64,000 nucleotides of DNA from Neospora caninum Liverpool (Eukaryota; Apicomplexa; Conoidasida; Eucoccidiorida; Sarcocystidae). Position 1 is the stretch's first letter, and the number at the start of each line of letters is the position of its first letter. The notes under the pieces were generated by a model, which saw only the letters and a program-made list of their open reading frames with translations, was not told where the DNA came from and made no database searches. The DNA is taken from assembly GCF_000208865.1 (NCBI RefSeq), contig NC_018396.1, positions 4,149,101 to 4,213,100 of the forward strand, read 5' to 3'. Of this stretch, positions 1 through 9,925 are shown in pieces. The translations under genes and the position numbers were made by a program.

Positions 1-238
1 AAGGGTTGCCGCAAAAGTTTGTGGTGATTCATCTGTATGATCGCACGTGCACTTGGTAGTTCCCGTTTGACTGTCCACCACCGCATTTTGATTTGGGTGT
101 TTCGTCTTGCGCTCGAACACTCGAGAAAAATGATAGTCTGTCATCGTGCACATACGCGCTTGCAAGGAGTACCAGTAGAGTCACTCCCATTCGGAAATTG
201 TGTGACAATTTCCGTTGTGTCTCGTAATTCAGAGACAT
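1..238 (-). pseudogene. SRS surface antigen, 5' part only, frameshifted (copy 1)
   Basis: The 5' end of a fifth SRS copy, cut by the left edge. It starts at the same ATG as the other copies (position 238) and has the same signal region, including the hydrophobic run MGVTLLVLLAS. Around 78-83 it has one extra base relative to copies 2 and 3 (CCACCACCGCATT against CCACCACACATT on the plus strand), exactly in the Cys-Val-Val-Asp codons that open the mature protein. The normal frame is lost and the shifted frame ends at 29, although the DNA up to base 1 still matches coding sequence. It is either a real pseudogene or a base error in a hard-to-assemble repeat. Its leader matches copy 2, while the few bases of domain 1 visible match copy 3. 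Confidence 0.7.
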
Positions 239-1838
239 CTTCGAGGTCGTTGTCGTCGTACCCTGCAAACTCGCGCACCAAGATCGAGTTAGCCTTGTGC
301 AATTCTGCTACAACACAGCAAGTCAAGTCCGAGTGGACCAGCGCGCGACTCCCGTCAACTGGTGGTAGACTGAGATCTATCACGAGCTATGATCTTTCAG
401 AGCAACTCGCCCGTGTATCTTCGAGGAAGTAGTGAAAGCATGTGATTTTCTGAAGGCCCAATGCAGTAGAGCTTTTGACGGGGTCGGATCTCAAAGTCAG
501 GGAACAAATGGGGAGCGCCTGATGACGCCGGTGGGAAGACGTGCTTTCTGCATGCAGCGGGCCCGCTAGTGGGTGCTAGCAGGCCCCTTCTCCACAGTTA
601 CATTTTCTGAGGCTGTGGCGGTGGTGGAGAGAGTAGTTCGTCCTCTGAAAGGAGGGAAACGCTTTTATGAGTTCAGGTTGACCGCGTCACGCTTCGATTG
701 GTTGATGTGTGTCGCCTGGCGGCAGCCGTGGCGCTGAAGACAACCCCTGGCCGCTCGTCAATCGTTTCTTGGTCGTGGCTCTGTAGACGTGATTTGGGTC
801 TGTTCTTTTCCTAGCTTCGACACTGCAGCGGAAGGGAGCTTGTGTGGATCAAGACACCTGGGTAGTGCAAACCATCGACCTTCAAGGAGTCCTTCGTTCT
901 CTCTGGAAAAAGGAACACGCTGAGGAAGTCACTTGATTGTCACGGCCGGGTAGCTGGGTTCGAGTTGACCTTCTTTGCCACATGCTTCGGACCTATTTCG
1001 AACGCGGTTAAGCCCCCGCAGCTCCTTACCAGCAAGGTGTGCACGGACACTCTCACGTTCACTAGGAAGCAGGATAGCCAACGTAGAATTCTCAGTCCCC
1101 GACGGGGTTTTCCAGATCCTCCCCTGATGTCGCGGTGAGTAGACCATGACGTTTTGCGGAGAAGTTTTTCTGTTGAGAAGAATGCTTCAGTCTCCCAAAC
1201 CTCACAGACCATATTCAAGCGGGATAGTAGTGAAAAGCGGTGCTAAAGCCTGTGGGCCTGCTTCATGGGTGCCAACAAAAAAGATGAAGTGTTTGCCAGA
1301 TACCGATTGAGCGCTACTCTTCTACACAGTGTTGCCGTGTCTGCCTGTTATCATGGTGAAGGGTTTCCTTTCTGAGACACCCTGCCAGGCTCCTTAAAGA
1401 TTGTTGTCAATACCTTAGCAGTCGTCGCGACTGCATGATAAAAACGGTTCCGTTACGGGGTGATCATATGGAAAGAGCTGTGGCAAAACTCAGTCCTGCT
1501 CGTCCACAGAGCATCCAGGTGCCGATTAAGGAGATGATCCGGTTGCGATATAGAGATCCGAACCATCGTTTCGTCGTGGCTTTTTTATTCGAAGAACATC
1601 TGCTGAGACCGACCGCTCAGTGGTCCGTTGTGATTCTGGATTAGATTCATTACCACCGCCGTGTAGTTAGGCCCTCCGGGTGTAATGGTCCTGAGGCTGA
1701 TGTGTCCGAAATCTGATCGGCCCAGGAAATCTAGAGCTGCCACACGAATGCAACAGAACAACCCGTGGACTAGCGCAGGATGAGGCATCCCTGACTAGAC
1801 CGCTAGAACGCGACTGTGCCGGACATGAGAAACTCACA
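239..1838. other. SRS spacer 1 (3' flank of copy 2 and 5' flank of copy 1)
   Basis: No protein gene is supported. The part next to the copy 2 stop codon (about 1385-1838) is essentially identical in all four spacers. It contains a plus-strand open frame of 69 codons at 1435-1644 whose translation is the same in every copy; being antisense to the presumed 3' UTR it is more likely a by-product than a gene. The middle (about 840-1230) is of the first spacer subtype, shared with spacer 2. Confidence 0.6.
546..590. promoter_or_regulatory. Conserved palindrome block about 310 bp upstream of SRS copy 1
   Basis: CTGCATGCAG (548-557) is a perfect ten-base palindrome holding the TGCATGC motif known from T. 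gondii upstream regions. It is followed directly by CGGGCCCG and by nested GCTAG elements. The same block recurs at 3246, 5943, 8637 and 11330, always 308-310 bases from the SRS start codon. Function is inferred from position and conservation only; since whole spacers are conserved, the block is not separately proven. Confidence 0.4.
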
Positions 1839-2936
1839 TCACATGGCATGCACGAACGCAGAAATGATAGCGACAGCTCCCACAGCCAAGTATGCCTTCA
1901 TCCCGGACATTGTTGCAGATGAGCTGTTTGGCGAAGCCTCAATCGTCACCAGCACTTTGCAAACAGTTGAGGGTTCTGTTTCACTAGTCTGGCCTCTCTT
2001 CGAAACCTTTGACTTCTTGCACCCGACCATAATATTTGCTGGCTCTTCTGGGAAATCGGTCGGCGGAATCTGCAGTGTGTAAGATGAGTTTTCGGTTTGT
2101 TGCCACCATGTGTCTTGGTATGCCGTGAGGATGGAAGTGTAGTCTCTCTCTTGGCAGTCACCAGTGGTCCCATTTTCTGAGCTATCGCAGTAATGTTGCT
2201 GGTACGTGCTCGGCACAATTTCTCCGTCAGTCCCGCAAACCAGGGTGAACGCGTTCTGAGACGGGCTCAGCGTGATGGTCTGAGGTTCCTTATTGCTACT
2301 CGTTCCGTAAGCGCAGGTGACGGTCTGGCCGTTCTTTGCACTTGCTCTCGCCGCGACCGTTACAGTCACCGTGCACTGGTCGGTGTTCCCAGATTTTTGA
2401 ACACATCCAACAACGAACTTCTTGTCAGTATACGGGAAGTTCTGCTTCGGGACCGTTAGCTGCTGAGTGGTGCATTGGTCCGACGACTCGGTGGTGTCCC
2501 GCGACCAGGTGACGCTTTTTCCGGGATCGACAAGAATATCGCTGAGTGGGATACTTGCGCTGCTGCTGTTTGATGAACCGCACTGATTCAGCTTGCTAGC
2601 TGTTGCTGGGCAGACCTTGTCGCCGTTCAATTGTTCGGGAGCGCATTGAAGTTGAGCATTACTTTTGCAGCTCACCTGCAGCACAGTTTGGTCTTCCGAA
2701 AGGGTTGCCGCAAAAGTTTGTGGTGATTCATCTGTATTATCGCACGTGCACCTGGTAGTTCCCGTTTGACTGTCCACCACACATTTTGATTTGGGTGTTT
2801 CGTCTTGCGCTCGAACACTCGAGAAAAATGATAGTCTGTCATCGTGCACATACGCGCTTGCAAGGAGTACCAGTAGAGTCACTCCCATTCGGAAATTGTG
2901 TGACAATTTCCGTTGTGTCTCGTAATTCAGAGACAT
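1839..2936 (-). CDS. SRS-family (SAG1-related) GPI-anchored surface antigen, copy 2
   Basis: Single-exon, 365-residue protein. SRS proteins coat the coccidian tachyzoite or bradyzoite surface and act in host-cell attachment and immune interaction; which role this one has cannot be read from sequence. Visible parts: N-terminal signal with hydrophobic core at residues 17-28 and a likely mature start near residue 44 (VRA|QDE); a Cys-rich first SAG domain (about 49-190) ending in the family hallmark FPYTDKKFVVGC; a second six-Cys domain (about 195-335); and a C-terminal GPI signal, a Ser/Asn-rich stretch followed by about 20 hydrophobic residues ending FVHAM. The start MSLNYE is preferred over an ATG ten codons upstream because only MS(L/W)NY is shared by every copy, and it has A at -3. 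Nearly identical to copy 3. Confidence 0.93.
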   Translation of the reverse strand: MSLNYETQRKLSHNFRMGVTLLVLLASAYVHDDRLSFFSSVRAQDETPKSKCVVDSQTGTTRCTCDNTDESPQTFAATLSEDQTVLQVSCKSNAQLQCAPEQLNGDKVCPATASKLNQCGSSNSSSASIPLSDILVDPGKSVTWSRDTTESSDQCTTQQLTVPKQNFPYTDKKFVVGCVQKSGNTDQCTVTVTVAARASAKNGQTVTCAYGTSSNKEPQTITLSPSQNAFTLVCGTDGEIVPSTYQQHYCDSSENGTTGDCQERDYTSILTAYQDTWWQQTENSSYTLQIPPTDFPEEPANIMVGCKKSKVSKRGQTSETEPSTVCKVLVTIEASPNSSSATMSGMKAYLAVGAVAIISAFVHAM

Positions 2937-4537
2937 CTTCGAGGTCGTTGTCGTCGTACCCTGCAAACTCGCGCACCAAGATCGAGTTAGCCTTGTGCAA
3001 TTCTGCTACAACACAGCAACTCATGTCCGATTGGACAAGCGTGCAACTCCCGTCAACTGGTGGTAGAATGGGATCTATCACGAGCTATGATCTTTCAGAG
3101 CAACTCGCCCGTGTATCTTCGAGGAAGTACTGAGAGCATGTGATTTTCTGAAGGCCCAATGCAGTAGAGCTTTTGACGGGGTCGGATCTCAAAGTCAGGG
3201 AACAATTGGGGAGCGCCTGACGACGCCGGTGGGAAGACGTGCTTTCTGCATGCAGCGGGCCCGCTAGCGGGTGCTAGCAGGTCCCTTCTCCACAGTTACA
3301 TTTTCTGAGGCTGTGGTGGTGGTGGAGAGAGTAGTTCGTCCTCTGAAAGGAAGGAAACGCTTTTATGAGTTCAGGTTGACCGCGTCACGCTTCGATTGGT
3401 TGATGTGTGTCGCCTGGCGGCAGCCGTGGCGCTGAAGACAACCCCTGGCCGCTCGTCAATCGTTTCTTGGTCGTGGCTCTGTAGACGTGATTTGGGTCTG
3501 TTCTTTTCCTAGCTTCGACACTGCAGCGGAAGGGAGCTTGTGTGGATCAAGACACCTGGGTAGTGCAAACCATCGACCTTCAAGGAGTCCTTCGTTCTCT
3601 CTGGAAAAAGGAACACGCTGAGGAAGTCACTTGATTGTCACGGCCGGGTAGCTGGGTTCGAGTTGACCTTCTTTGCCACATGCTTCGGACCTATTTCGAA
3701 CGCGGTTAAGCCCCCGCAGCTCCTTACCAGCAAGGTGTGCACGGACACTCTCACGTTCACTAGGAAGCAGGATAGCCAACGTAGAATTCTCAGTCCCCGA
3801 CGGGGTTTTCCAGATCCTCCCCTGATGTCGCGGTGAGTAGACCATGACGTTTTGCGGAGAAGTTTTTCTGTTGAGAAGAATGCTTCAGTCTCCCGAAACC
3901 TCACAGACCATATTCAAGCGGGATAGTAGTGAAAAGCGGTGCTAAAGCCTGTGGGCCTGCTTCATGGGTGCCAACAAAAAAGATGAAGTGTTTGCCAGAT
4001 ACCGATTGAGCGCTACTCTTCTACACAGTGTTGCCGTGTCTGCCTGTTATCATGGTGAAGGGTTTCCTTTCTGAGACACCCTGCCAGGCTCCTTAAAGAT
4101 TGTTGTCAATACCTTAGCAGTCGTCGCGACTGCATGATAAAAACGGTTCCGTTACGGGGTGATCATATGGAAAGAGCTGTGGCAAAACTCAGTCCTGCTC
4201 GTCCACAGAGCATCCAGGTGCCGATTAAGGAGATGATCCGGTTGCGATATAGAGATCCGAACCATCGTTTCGTCGTGGCTTTTTTATTCGAAGAACATCT
4301 GCTGAGACCGACCGCTCAGTGGTCCGTTGTGATTCTGGATTAGATTCATTACCACCGCCGTGTAGTTAGGCCCTCCGGGTGTAATGGTCCTGAGGCTGAT
4401 GTGTCCGAAATCTGATCGGCCCAGGAAATCTAGAGCTGCCACACGAATGCAACAGAACAACCCGTGGACTAGCGCAGGATGAGGCATCCCTGACTAGACC
4501 GCTAGAACGCGACTGTGCCGGACATGAGAAACTCACA
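2937..4537. other. SRS spacer 2
   Basis: Nearly the same as spacer 1, including the middle part reading GGTAGTGCAAACCATCGACC near 3559. Holds the palindrome block at 3246 and the invariant 69-codon antisense frame at 4134-4343. I see no gene. Confidence 0.6.
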
Positions 4538-5635
4538 TCACATGGCATGCACGAACGCAGAAACGATAGCGACAGCTCCCACAGCCAAGTATGCCTTCAT
4601 CCCGGACATTGTTGCAGATGAGCTGTTTGGCGAAGCCTCAATCGTCACCAGCACTTTACAAACAGTTGAGGGTTCTGTTTCACTAGTCTGGCCTCTCTTC
4701 GAAATCTTTGTCTTCTTGCACCCGACCATAATATTTGCTGGCTCTTCTGGGAAATCGGCCGGCGGAATCTGCAGTGTGTAAGATGAGTTTTCGGTTTTTT
4801 GCCACCATGTGTCTTGGTATGCCGTGAGGATGGAAGTGTAGTCTCTCTCTTGGCAGTCACCAGTGGTCCCATTTTCTGAGCTATCGCAGTAATGTTGCTG
4901 GTACGTGCTCGGCACAATTTCTCCGTCAGTCCCGCAAACCAGGGTGAACGCGTTCTGAGACGGGCTCAGCGTGATGGTCTGAGGTTCCTTATTGCTACTC
5001 GTTCCGTAAGCGCAGGTGACGGTCTGGCCGTTCTTTGCACTTGCTCTCGCCGCGACCGTTACAGTCACCGTGCACTGGTCGGTGTTCCCAGATTTTTGAA
5101 CACATCCAACAACGAACTTCTTGTCAGTATACGGGAAGTTCTGCTTCGGGACCGTTAGCTGCTGAGTGGTGCATTGGTCCGACGACTCGGTGGTGTCCCG
5201 CGACCAGGTGACGCTTTTTCCGGGATCGACAAGAATATCGCTGAGTGGGATACTTGCGCTGCTGCTGTTTGATGAACCGCACTGATTCAGCTTGCTAGCT
5301 GTTGCTGGGCAGACCTTGTCGCCGTTCAATTGTTCGGGAGCGCATTGAAGTTGAGCATTACTTTTGCAGCTCACCTGCAGCACAGTTTGGTCTTCCGAAA
5401 GGGTTGCCGCAAAAGTTTGTGGTGATTCATCTGTATGATCGCACGTGCACTTGGTAGTTCCCGTTTGACTGTCCACCACACATTTTGATTTGGGTGTTTC
5501 GTCCTGCGCTCGAACACCCGAGAAAAATGACGGGCCTTCATAGTGCATAGGCATGCTTGCAAGGAGTACCAGTAGAGTCACTCCCATTCGGAAATTGTGT
5601 GACAATTTCCGTTGTGTCTCGTAATTCAGAGACAT
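4538..5635 (-). CDS. SRS-family GPI-anchored surface antigen, copy 3
   Basis: 365 residues, same architecture as copy 2: signal segment, two Cys-rich SAG domains and a C-terminal GPI signal. It differs from copy 2 by roughly fifteen residues. These include the segment just after the hydrophobic core (SMPMHYEGPSFFSG instead of SAYVHDDRLSFFSS) and scattered changes such as WWQK/WWQQ and KKTKIS/KKSKVS. The frame stays open 20 codons upstream of the chosen start, but that extension (MARDWHVRCERSQ) matches no other copy and comes from a diverged leader patch at about 5655-5740, so it is not taken as protein. Single exon, with its own copy of the upstream palindrome block. Confidence 0.93.
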   Translation of the reverse strand: MSLNYETQRKLSHNFRMGVTLLVLLASMPMHYEGPSFFSGVRAQDETPKSKCVVDSQTGTTKCTCDHTDESPQTFAATLSEDQTVLQVSCKSNAQLQCAPEQLNGDKVCPATASKLNQCGSSNSSSASIPLSDILVDPGKSVTWSRDTTESSDQCTTQQLTVPKQNFPYTDKKFVVGCVQKSGNTDQCTVTVTVAARASAKNGQTVTCAYGTSSNKEPQTITLSPSQNAFTLVCGTDGEIVPSTYQQHYCDSSENGTTGDCQERDYTSILTAYQDTWWQKTENSSYTLQIPPADFPEEPANIMVGCKKTKISKRGQTSETEPSTVCKVLVTIEASPNSSSATMSGMKAYLAVGAVAIVSAFVHAM

Positions 5636-7233
5636 CTTCGACGTCGTTGTCGTACCCTGTGAGCGCTCGCACCGCACGTGCCAGTCTCGTGCCATTTTGC
5701 TACACCGAAGCTTTTTGTCACGTCCGAGTGGACAAGGGTGCGATTCCCATCAACTGGTGGTAGAATGGGATCTATCACAAGCTGTGATCTTTCAGAGCAA
5801 CTCGCCCCTGTATCTTCGAGGATGAAGTGAGAGCATGTGATTTTCTGAAGGCCCAATGCAGTAGAGCTTTTGACGGGGTCGGATCTCAAAGTCAGGGAAC
5901 AATTGGGGAGCGCCTGACGACGCCGGTGGGAAGACGTGCTTTCTGCATGCAGCGGGCCCGCTAGCGGGTGCTAGCAGGTCCCTTCTCCACAGTTACATTT
6001 TCTGAGGCTGTGGTGGTGGTGGAGAGAGTAGTTCGTCCTCTGAAAGGAAGGAAACGCTTTTATGAGTTCAGGTTGACCGCGTCACGCTTCGATTGGTTGA
6101 TGTGTGTCGCCTGGCGGCAGCCGTGGCGCTGAAGACAACCCCTGGCCGCTCGTCAATCGTTTCTTGGTCGTGGCTCTGTAGACGTGATTTGAGTCTGTTC
6201 CTTTCGTAGCGTCGACACTGCAGCGGAAGGGAGCTTGTGTGGATCAAGACACCTGGTCAGTGTGACCCATCGACGTTCAAGGAGTCTTTCGTTCTCTCTG
6301 GAGAAAGAGACAATGCTGAGGAAATTGCTTGATTGTCACGGCCGAGTAGGTGAGTTCGAGTTGACCTTCTTTGCCACATGCTTCGGACCTACTTCGAACG
6401 TGGTTAGGCCCCCGCAGCTCCGTAAGAGCAGGGTGTGCCCGGACAATCTCACGTTCACTAGAAACCAGGATACTCACTCTGGAGTTTTCGTTGCGCAGCA
6501 GGGTTTCTGAAATCCCCTACGCATGTTGCGATTAGTAGACCATGACGTTTTGCGGAAAGTCTTTTTGTAGAGAAGAATGCTTCAGTCCCCCAGACCTCAC
6601 AGACCATATTCAATCGGGATAGTAGTGAAAAGCGGTGCTAAAGCCTGTGGGCCTGCTTCATGCGTGCCAACAACAAAGACGAAGTGTTTGCCAGATACCG
6701 AATGAGCGCTGTTCTTCTACACAGTGTTGCCGTGTCTGCCTGTTATCATGGTGAAGGGTTTCCTTTCTGAGACACCCTGCCAGGCTCCTTAAAGATTGTT
6801 GTCAATACCTTAGCAGTCGTCGCGACTGCATGATAAAAACGGTTCCGTTACGGGGTGATCATATGGAAAGAGCTGTGGCAAAACTCAGTCCTGCTCGTCC
6901 ACAGAGCATCCAGGTGCCGATTAAGGAGATGATCCGGTTGCGATATAGAGATCCGAACCATCGTTTCGTCGTGGCTTTTTTATTCGAAGAACATCTGCTG
7001 AGACCGACCGCTCAGTGGTCCGTTGTGATTCTGGATTAGATTCATTACCACCGCCGTGTAGTTAGGCCCTCCGGGTGTAATGGTCCTGAGGCTGATGTGT
7101 CCGAAATCTGATCGGCCCAGGAAATCTAGAGCTGCCACACGAATGCAACAGAACAACCCGTGGACTAGCGCAGGATGAGGCATCCCTGACTAGACCGCTA
7201 GAACGCGACTGTGCCGGACATGAGAAACTCACA
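5636..7233. other. SRS spacer 3 with an unusual leader patch
   Basis: Belongs to the second spacer subtype (GGTCAGTGTGACCCATCGACG near 6254). Next to the copy 3 start, at about 5655-5740, about 85 bases differ from the leaders of all other copies while sequence on both sides matches. The invariant 69-codon antisense frame is at 6830-7039. No gene seen. Confidence 0.6.
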
Positions 7234-8328
7234 TCACATGGCATGCACGAACGCAGAAATGATAGCGACAGCTCCTACAGCCAAGTATGCCTTCATCCCG
7301 GACATTGTTGCAGATGAGCTGTTTGGCGAAGCCTCAATCGTCACCAGCACTTTACAAACAGTTGAGGGTTCTCCTTCACTAGTCTGGCCTCTCTTCGAAA
7401 CCTTTGTCTTCTTGCACCCGACCATAATATTTGCTGGCTCTTCTGGGAAATCGGTCGGCGGAATCTGCAGTGTGTAAGATGAGTTTTCGGTTTTTTGCCA
7501 CCATGTGTCTTGGTATGCCGTGAGGATGGAAGTGTAGTCTCTCTCTTGGCAGTCACCAGTGGTCCCATTTTCTGAGCTATCGCAGTAATGTTGCTGGTAC
7601 GTGCTCGGCATAATTTCACCGTCAGTCCCGCAAACCAGTGTGAATGCGTTCTGAGACGGGCTCAGCGTGATGGTCTGAGGTTCCTTATTGCTACTCGTTC
7701 CGTAAGCGCAGGTGACGGTCTGGCCGTTCTTTGCACTTGCTCTTGCCGCGACCGTTACAGTCACCGTGCACTGGTCGGTGTTCCCAGATTTTTGAACACA
7801 TCCGACAACGAACTTCTTGTCAGTATACGGGAAGTTCTGCTTCGGGACCGTTAGCTGTTTAGTAGTGCATTCGTTCGACGACTCGGTGGTGTCCCGCGCC
7901 CAGGTGACGCTTTTTCCGGGATCGACAAGAATATCGCTGAGTTTGATGCATTCGTTGCTGCCAGATGATGAAGTGCACTCATGCACCTTGGTAGCGTCTC
8001 CCGGGCAGACCTTGTCGCCGTTCAGTTGGTCGGGAGCGCAATGAAGCTCATTATTTTTGCAGCTCACCTTCAACACATTTTGGTCTTCCGAAAGTGTCGC
8101 CGCAAGCGTTTGTGGTGTTTTTTCGGTTTCATCGCACCTGCAGTTGGTAGTTCCATGTTCTCTGTCCACCACACATTCTGATTTTGGTTCCGCAGCTTGG
8201 GCTGGAACGCTCGAGAAAAATGATGGGCCGTCATAGAGAATAGACGTGCTTGCAAGGAGTACCAGTAGAGTCACTCCCATTCGGAAATTGTGTGACAATT
8301 TCCGTTGTGCCCCGTAATTCCAAGACAT
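7234..8328 (-). CDS. SRS-family GPI-anchored surface antigen, copy 4 (diverged domain 1)
   Basis: 364 residues. The second half (from about VTVTVAARASAKNG to the GPI signal) is almost the same as in copies 2 and 3. The N-terminal half of domain 1 is clearly different: mature start AAEPKSECVVDREHG, the NELHCAPDQL loop, and TSSSGSNECIKLSD in place of GSSNSSSASIPLSD. All family cysteines appear to be kept, and one is added in the ECIKLSD segment. FPYTDKKFVVGC is intact. The reading frame is open 48 codons upstream to another ATG, but that stretch is 5' leader in the other copies (MIDLSLPPVDGS), where it is out of frame with the gene. The start is therefore set at MSWNYG. Intact, so presumably expressed. 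Confidence 0.92.
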   Translation of the reverse strand: MSWNYGAQRKLSHNFRMGVTLLVLLASTSILYDGPSFFSSVPAQAAEPKSECVVDREHGTTNCRCDETEKTPQTLAATLSEDQNVLKVSCKNNELHCAPDQLNGDKVCPGDATKVHECTSSSGSNECIKLSDILVDPGKSVTWARDTTESSNECTTKQLTVPKQNFPYTDKKFVVGCVQKSGNTDQCTVTVTVAARASAKNGQTVTCAYGTSSNKEPQTITLSPSQNAFTLVCGTDGEIMPSTYQQHYCDSSENGTTGDCQERDYTSILTAYQDTWWQKTENSSYTLQIPPTDFPEEPANIMVGCKKTKVSKRGQTSEGEPSTVCKVLVTIEASPNSSSATMSGMKAYLAVGAVAIISAFVHAM

Positions 8329-9925
8329 CTTCGACGTCGTTGTGTTACCCTGCGAACTCGCGCACCACAAGATCCAGTTAGCCTTGTGCAATTTTGCTAC
8401 AACACAGCAAGTCATGTCCGATTGGACAAGCGTGCAACTCCCGTCAACTGGTGGTAGACTGAGATCTATCACGAGCTATGATCTTTCAGAGCAACTCGCC
8501 CGTGTATCTTCGAGGAAGTACTGAGAGCATGTGATTTTCTGAAGGCCCAATGCAGTAGAGCTTTTGACGGGGTCGGATCTCAAAGTCAGGGAACAATTGG
8601 GGAGCGCCTGACGACGCCGGTGGGAAGACGTGCTTTCTGCATGCAGCGGGCCCGCTAGCGGGTGCTAGCAGGTCCCTTCTCCACAGTTACATTTTCTGAG
8701 GATGTGGTGGTGGTGGAGAGAGTAGTTCGTCCTCTGAAAGGAAGGAAACGCTTTTATGAGTTCAGGTTGACCGCGTCACGCTTCGATTGGTTGATGTGTG
8801 TCGCCTGGCGGCAGCCGTGGCGCTGAAGACAACCACTGGCCGCTCGTCAATCGTTTCTTGGTCGTGGCTCTGTAGACGTGATTTGGGTCTGTTCTTTTCC
8901 TAGCTTCGACACTGCAGCGGAAGGGAGCTTGTGTGGATCAAGACACCTGGTCAGTGTGACCCATCGACGTTCAAGGAGTCTTTCGTTCTCTCTGGAGAAA
9001 GAGACAATGCTGAGGAAATTGCTTGATTGTCACGGCCGAGTAGGTGAGTTCGAGTTGACCTTCTTTGCCACATGCTTCGGACCTACTTCGAACGTGGTTA
9101 GGCCCCCGCAGCTCCGTAAGAGCAGGGTGTGCCCGGACAATCTCACGTTCACTAGAAACCACGATACACACCCTGGAGTTCTCATTGCGCAGCAGGGTTT
9201 TTCAAATCCCCTACGCATGTTGCGGTTAGTAGACCTTGACGTATTGCGTAGAAGTTTTTTTGTAGAGAAGAATGCTTCAGTCTCCCAAACCTCACAGACC
9301 ATATTCAATCGGGATAGTAGTGTAATGCCGTGCTAAAGCCCGTGGGCCTGCTTCATGGGTGCCAACAACAAAGACGAAGTGTTTGCCAGATACCGATTGA
9401 GCGCTACTGTCCTACACTGTGGCGTGTCTGCCTATTAACATGGTGAAGGGATTCCTTTCTGAGACACCCTGCCAGGCTCCTTAAAGATTGTTGTCAATAC
9501 CTTAGCAGTCGTCGCGACTGCATGATAAAAACGGTTCCGTTACGGGGTGATCATATGGAAAGAGCTGTGGCAAAACTCAGTCCTGCTCGTCCACAGAGCA
9601 TCCAGGTGCCGATTAAGGAGATGATCCGGTTGCGATATAGAGATCCGAACCATCGTTTCGTCGTGGCTTTTTTATTCGAAGAACATCTGCTGAGACCGAC
9701 CGCTCAGTGGTCCGTTGTGATTCTGGATTAGATTCATTACCACCGCCGTGTAGTTAGGCCCTCCGGGTGTAATGGTCCTGAGGCTGATGTGTCCGAAATC
9801 TGATCGGCCCAGGAAATCTAGAGCTGCCACACGAATGCAACAGAACAACCCGGGGTCTAGCGCAGGATGAGGCATCCCTGACTAGACCGCTAGAACGCGA
9901 CTGTGCCGGACATGAGAAACTCACA
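8329..9925. other. SRS spacer 4
   Basis: Second spacer subtype, like spacer 3, with a few private changes (for example about 9310-9450, with short deletions around CCTACACTGTGGCGTG). Palindrome block at 8637; the invariant antisense frame at 9522-9731. No gene seen. Confidence 0.6.

Noticed and set aside
929..1218. Minus-strand open frames in the SRS spacers (repeated at 3627-3904 and in part later)
   Set aside because: They recur only because the spacer is repeated; they are short, overlap each other and have no domain or signal.
2193..2459. Plus-strand 88-codon frames inside SRS genes (also 4892, 7588, 10280)
   Set aside because: Antisense shadows of the SRS second domain; conserved only because the gene is.
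5636..5695. 20-codon extension of SRS copy 3
   Set aside because: It arises from the private leader patch and precedes the signal segment; no counterpart in other copies.
8329..8472. 48-codon N-terminal extension of SRS copy 4
   Set aside because: The same DNA is 5' leader and out of frame in the other copies; only the MS(L/W)NY start is shared by all.
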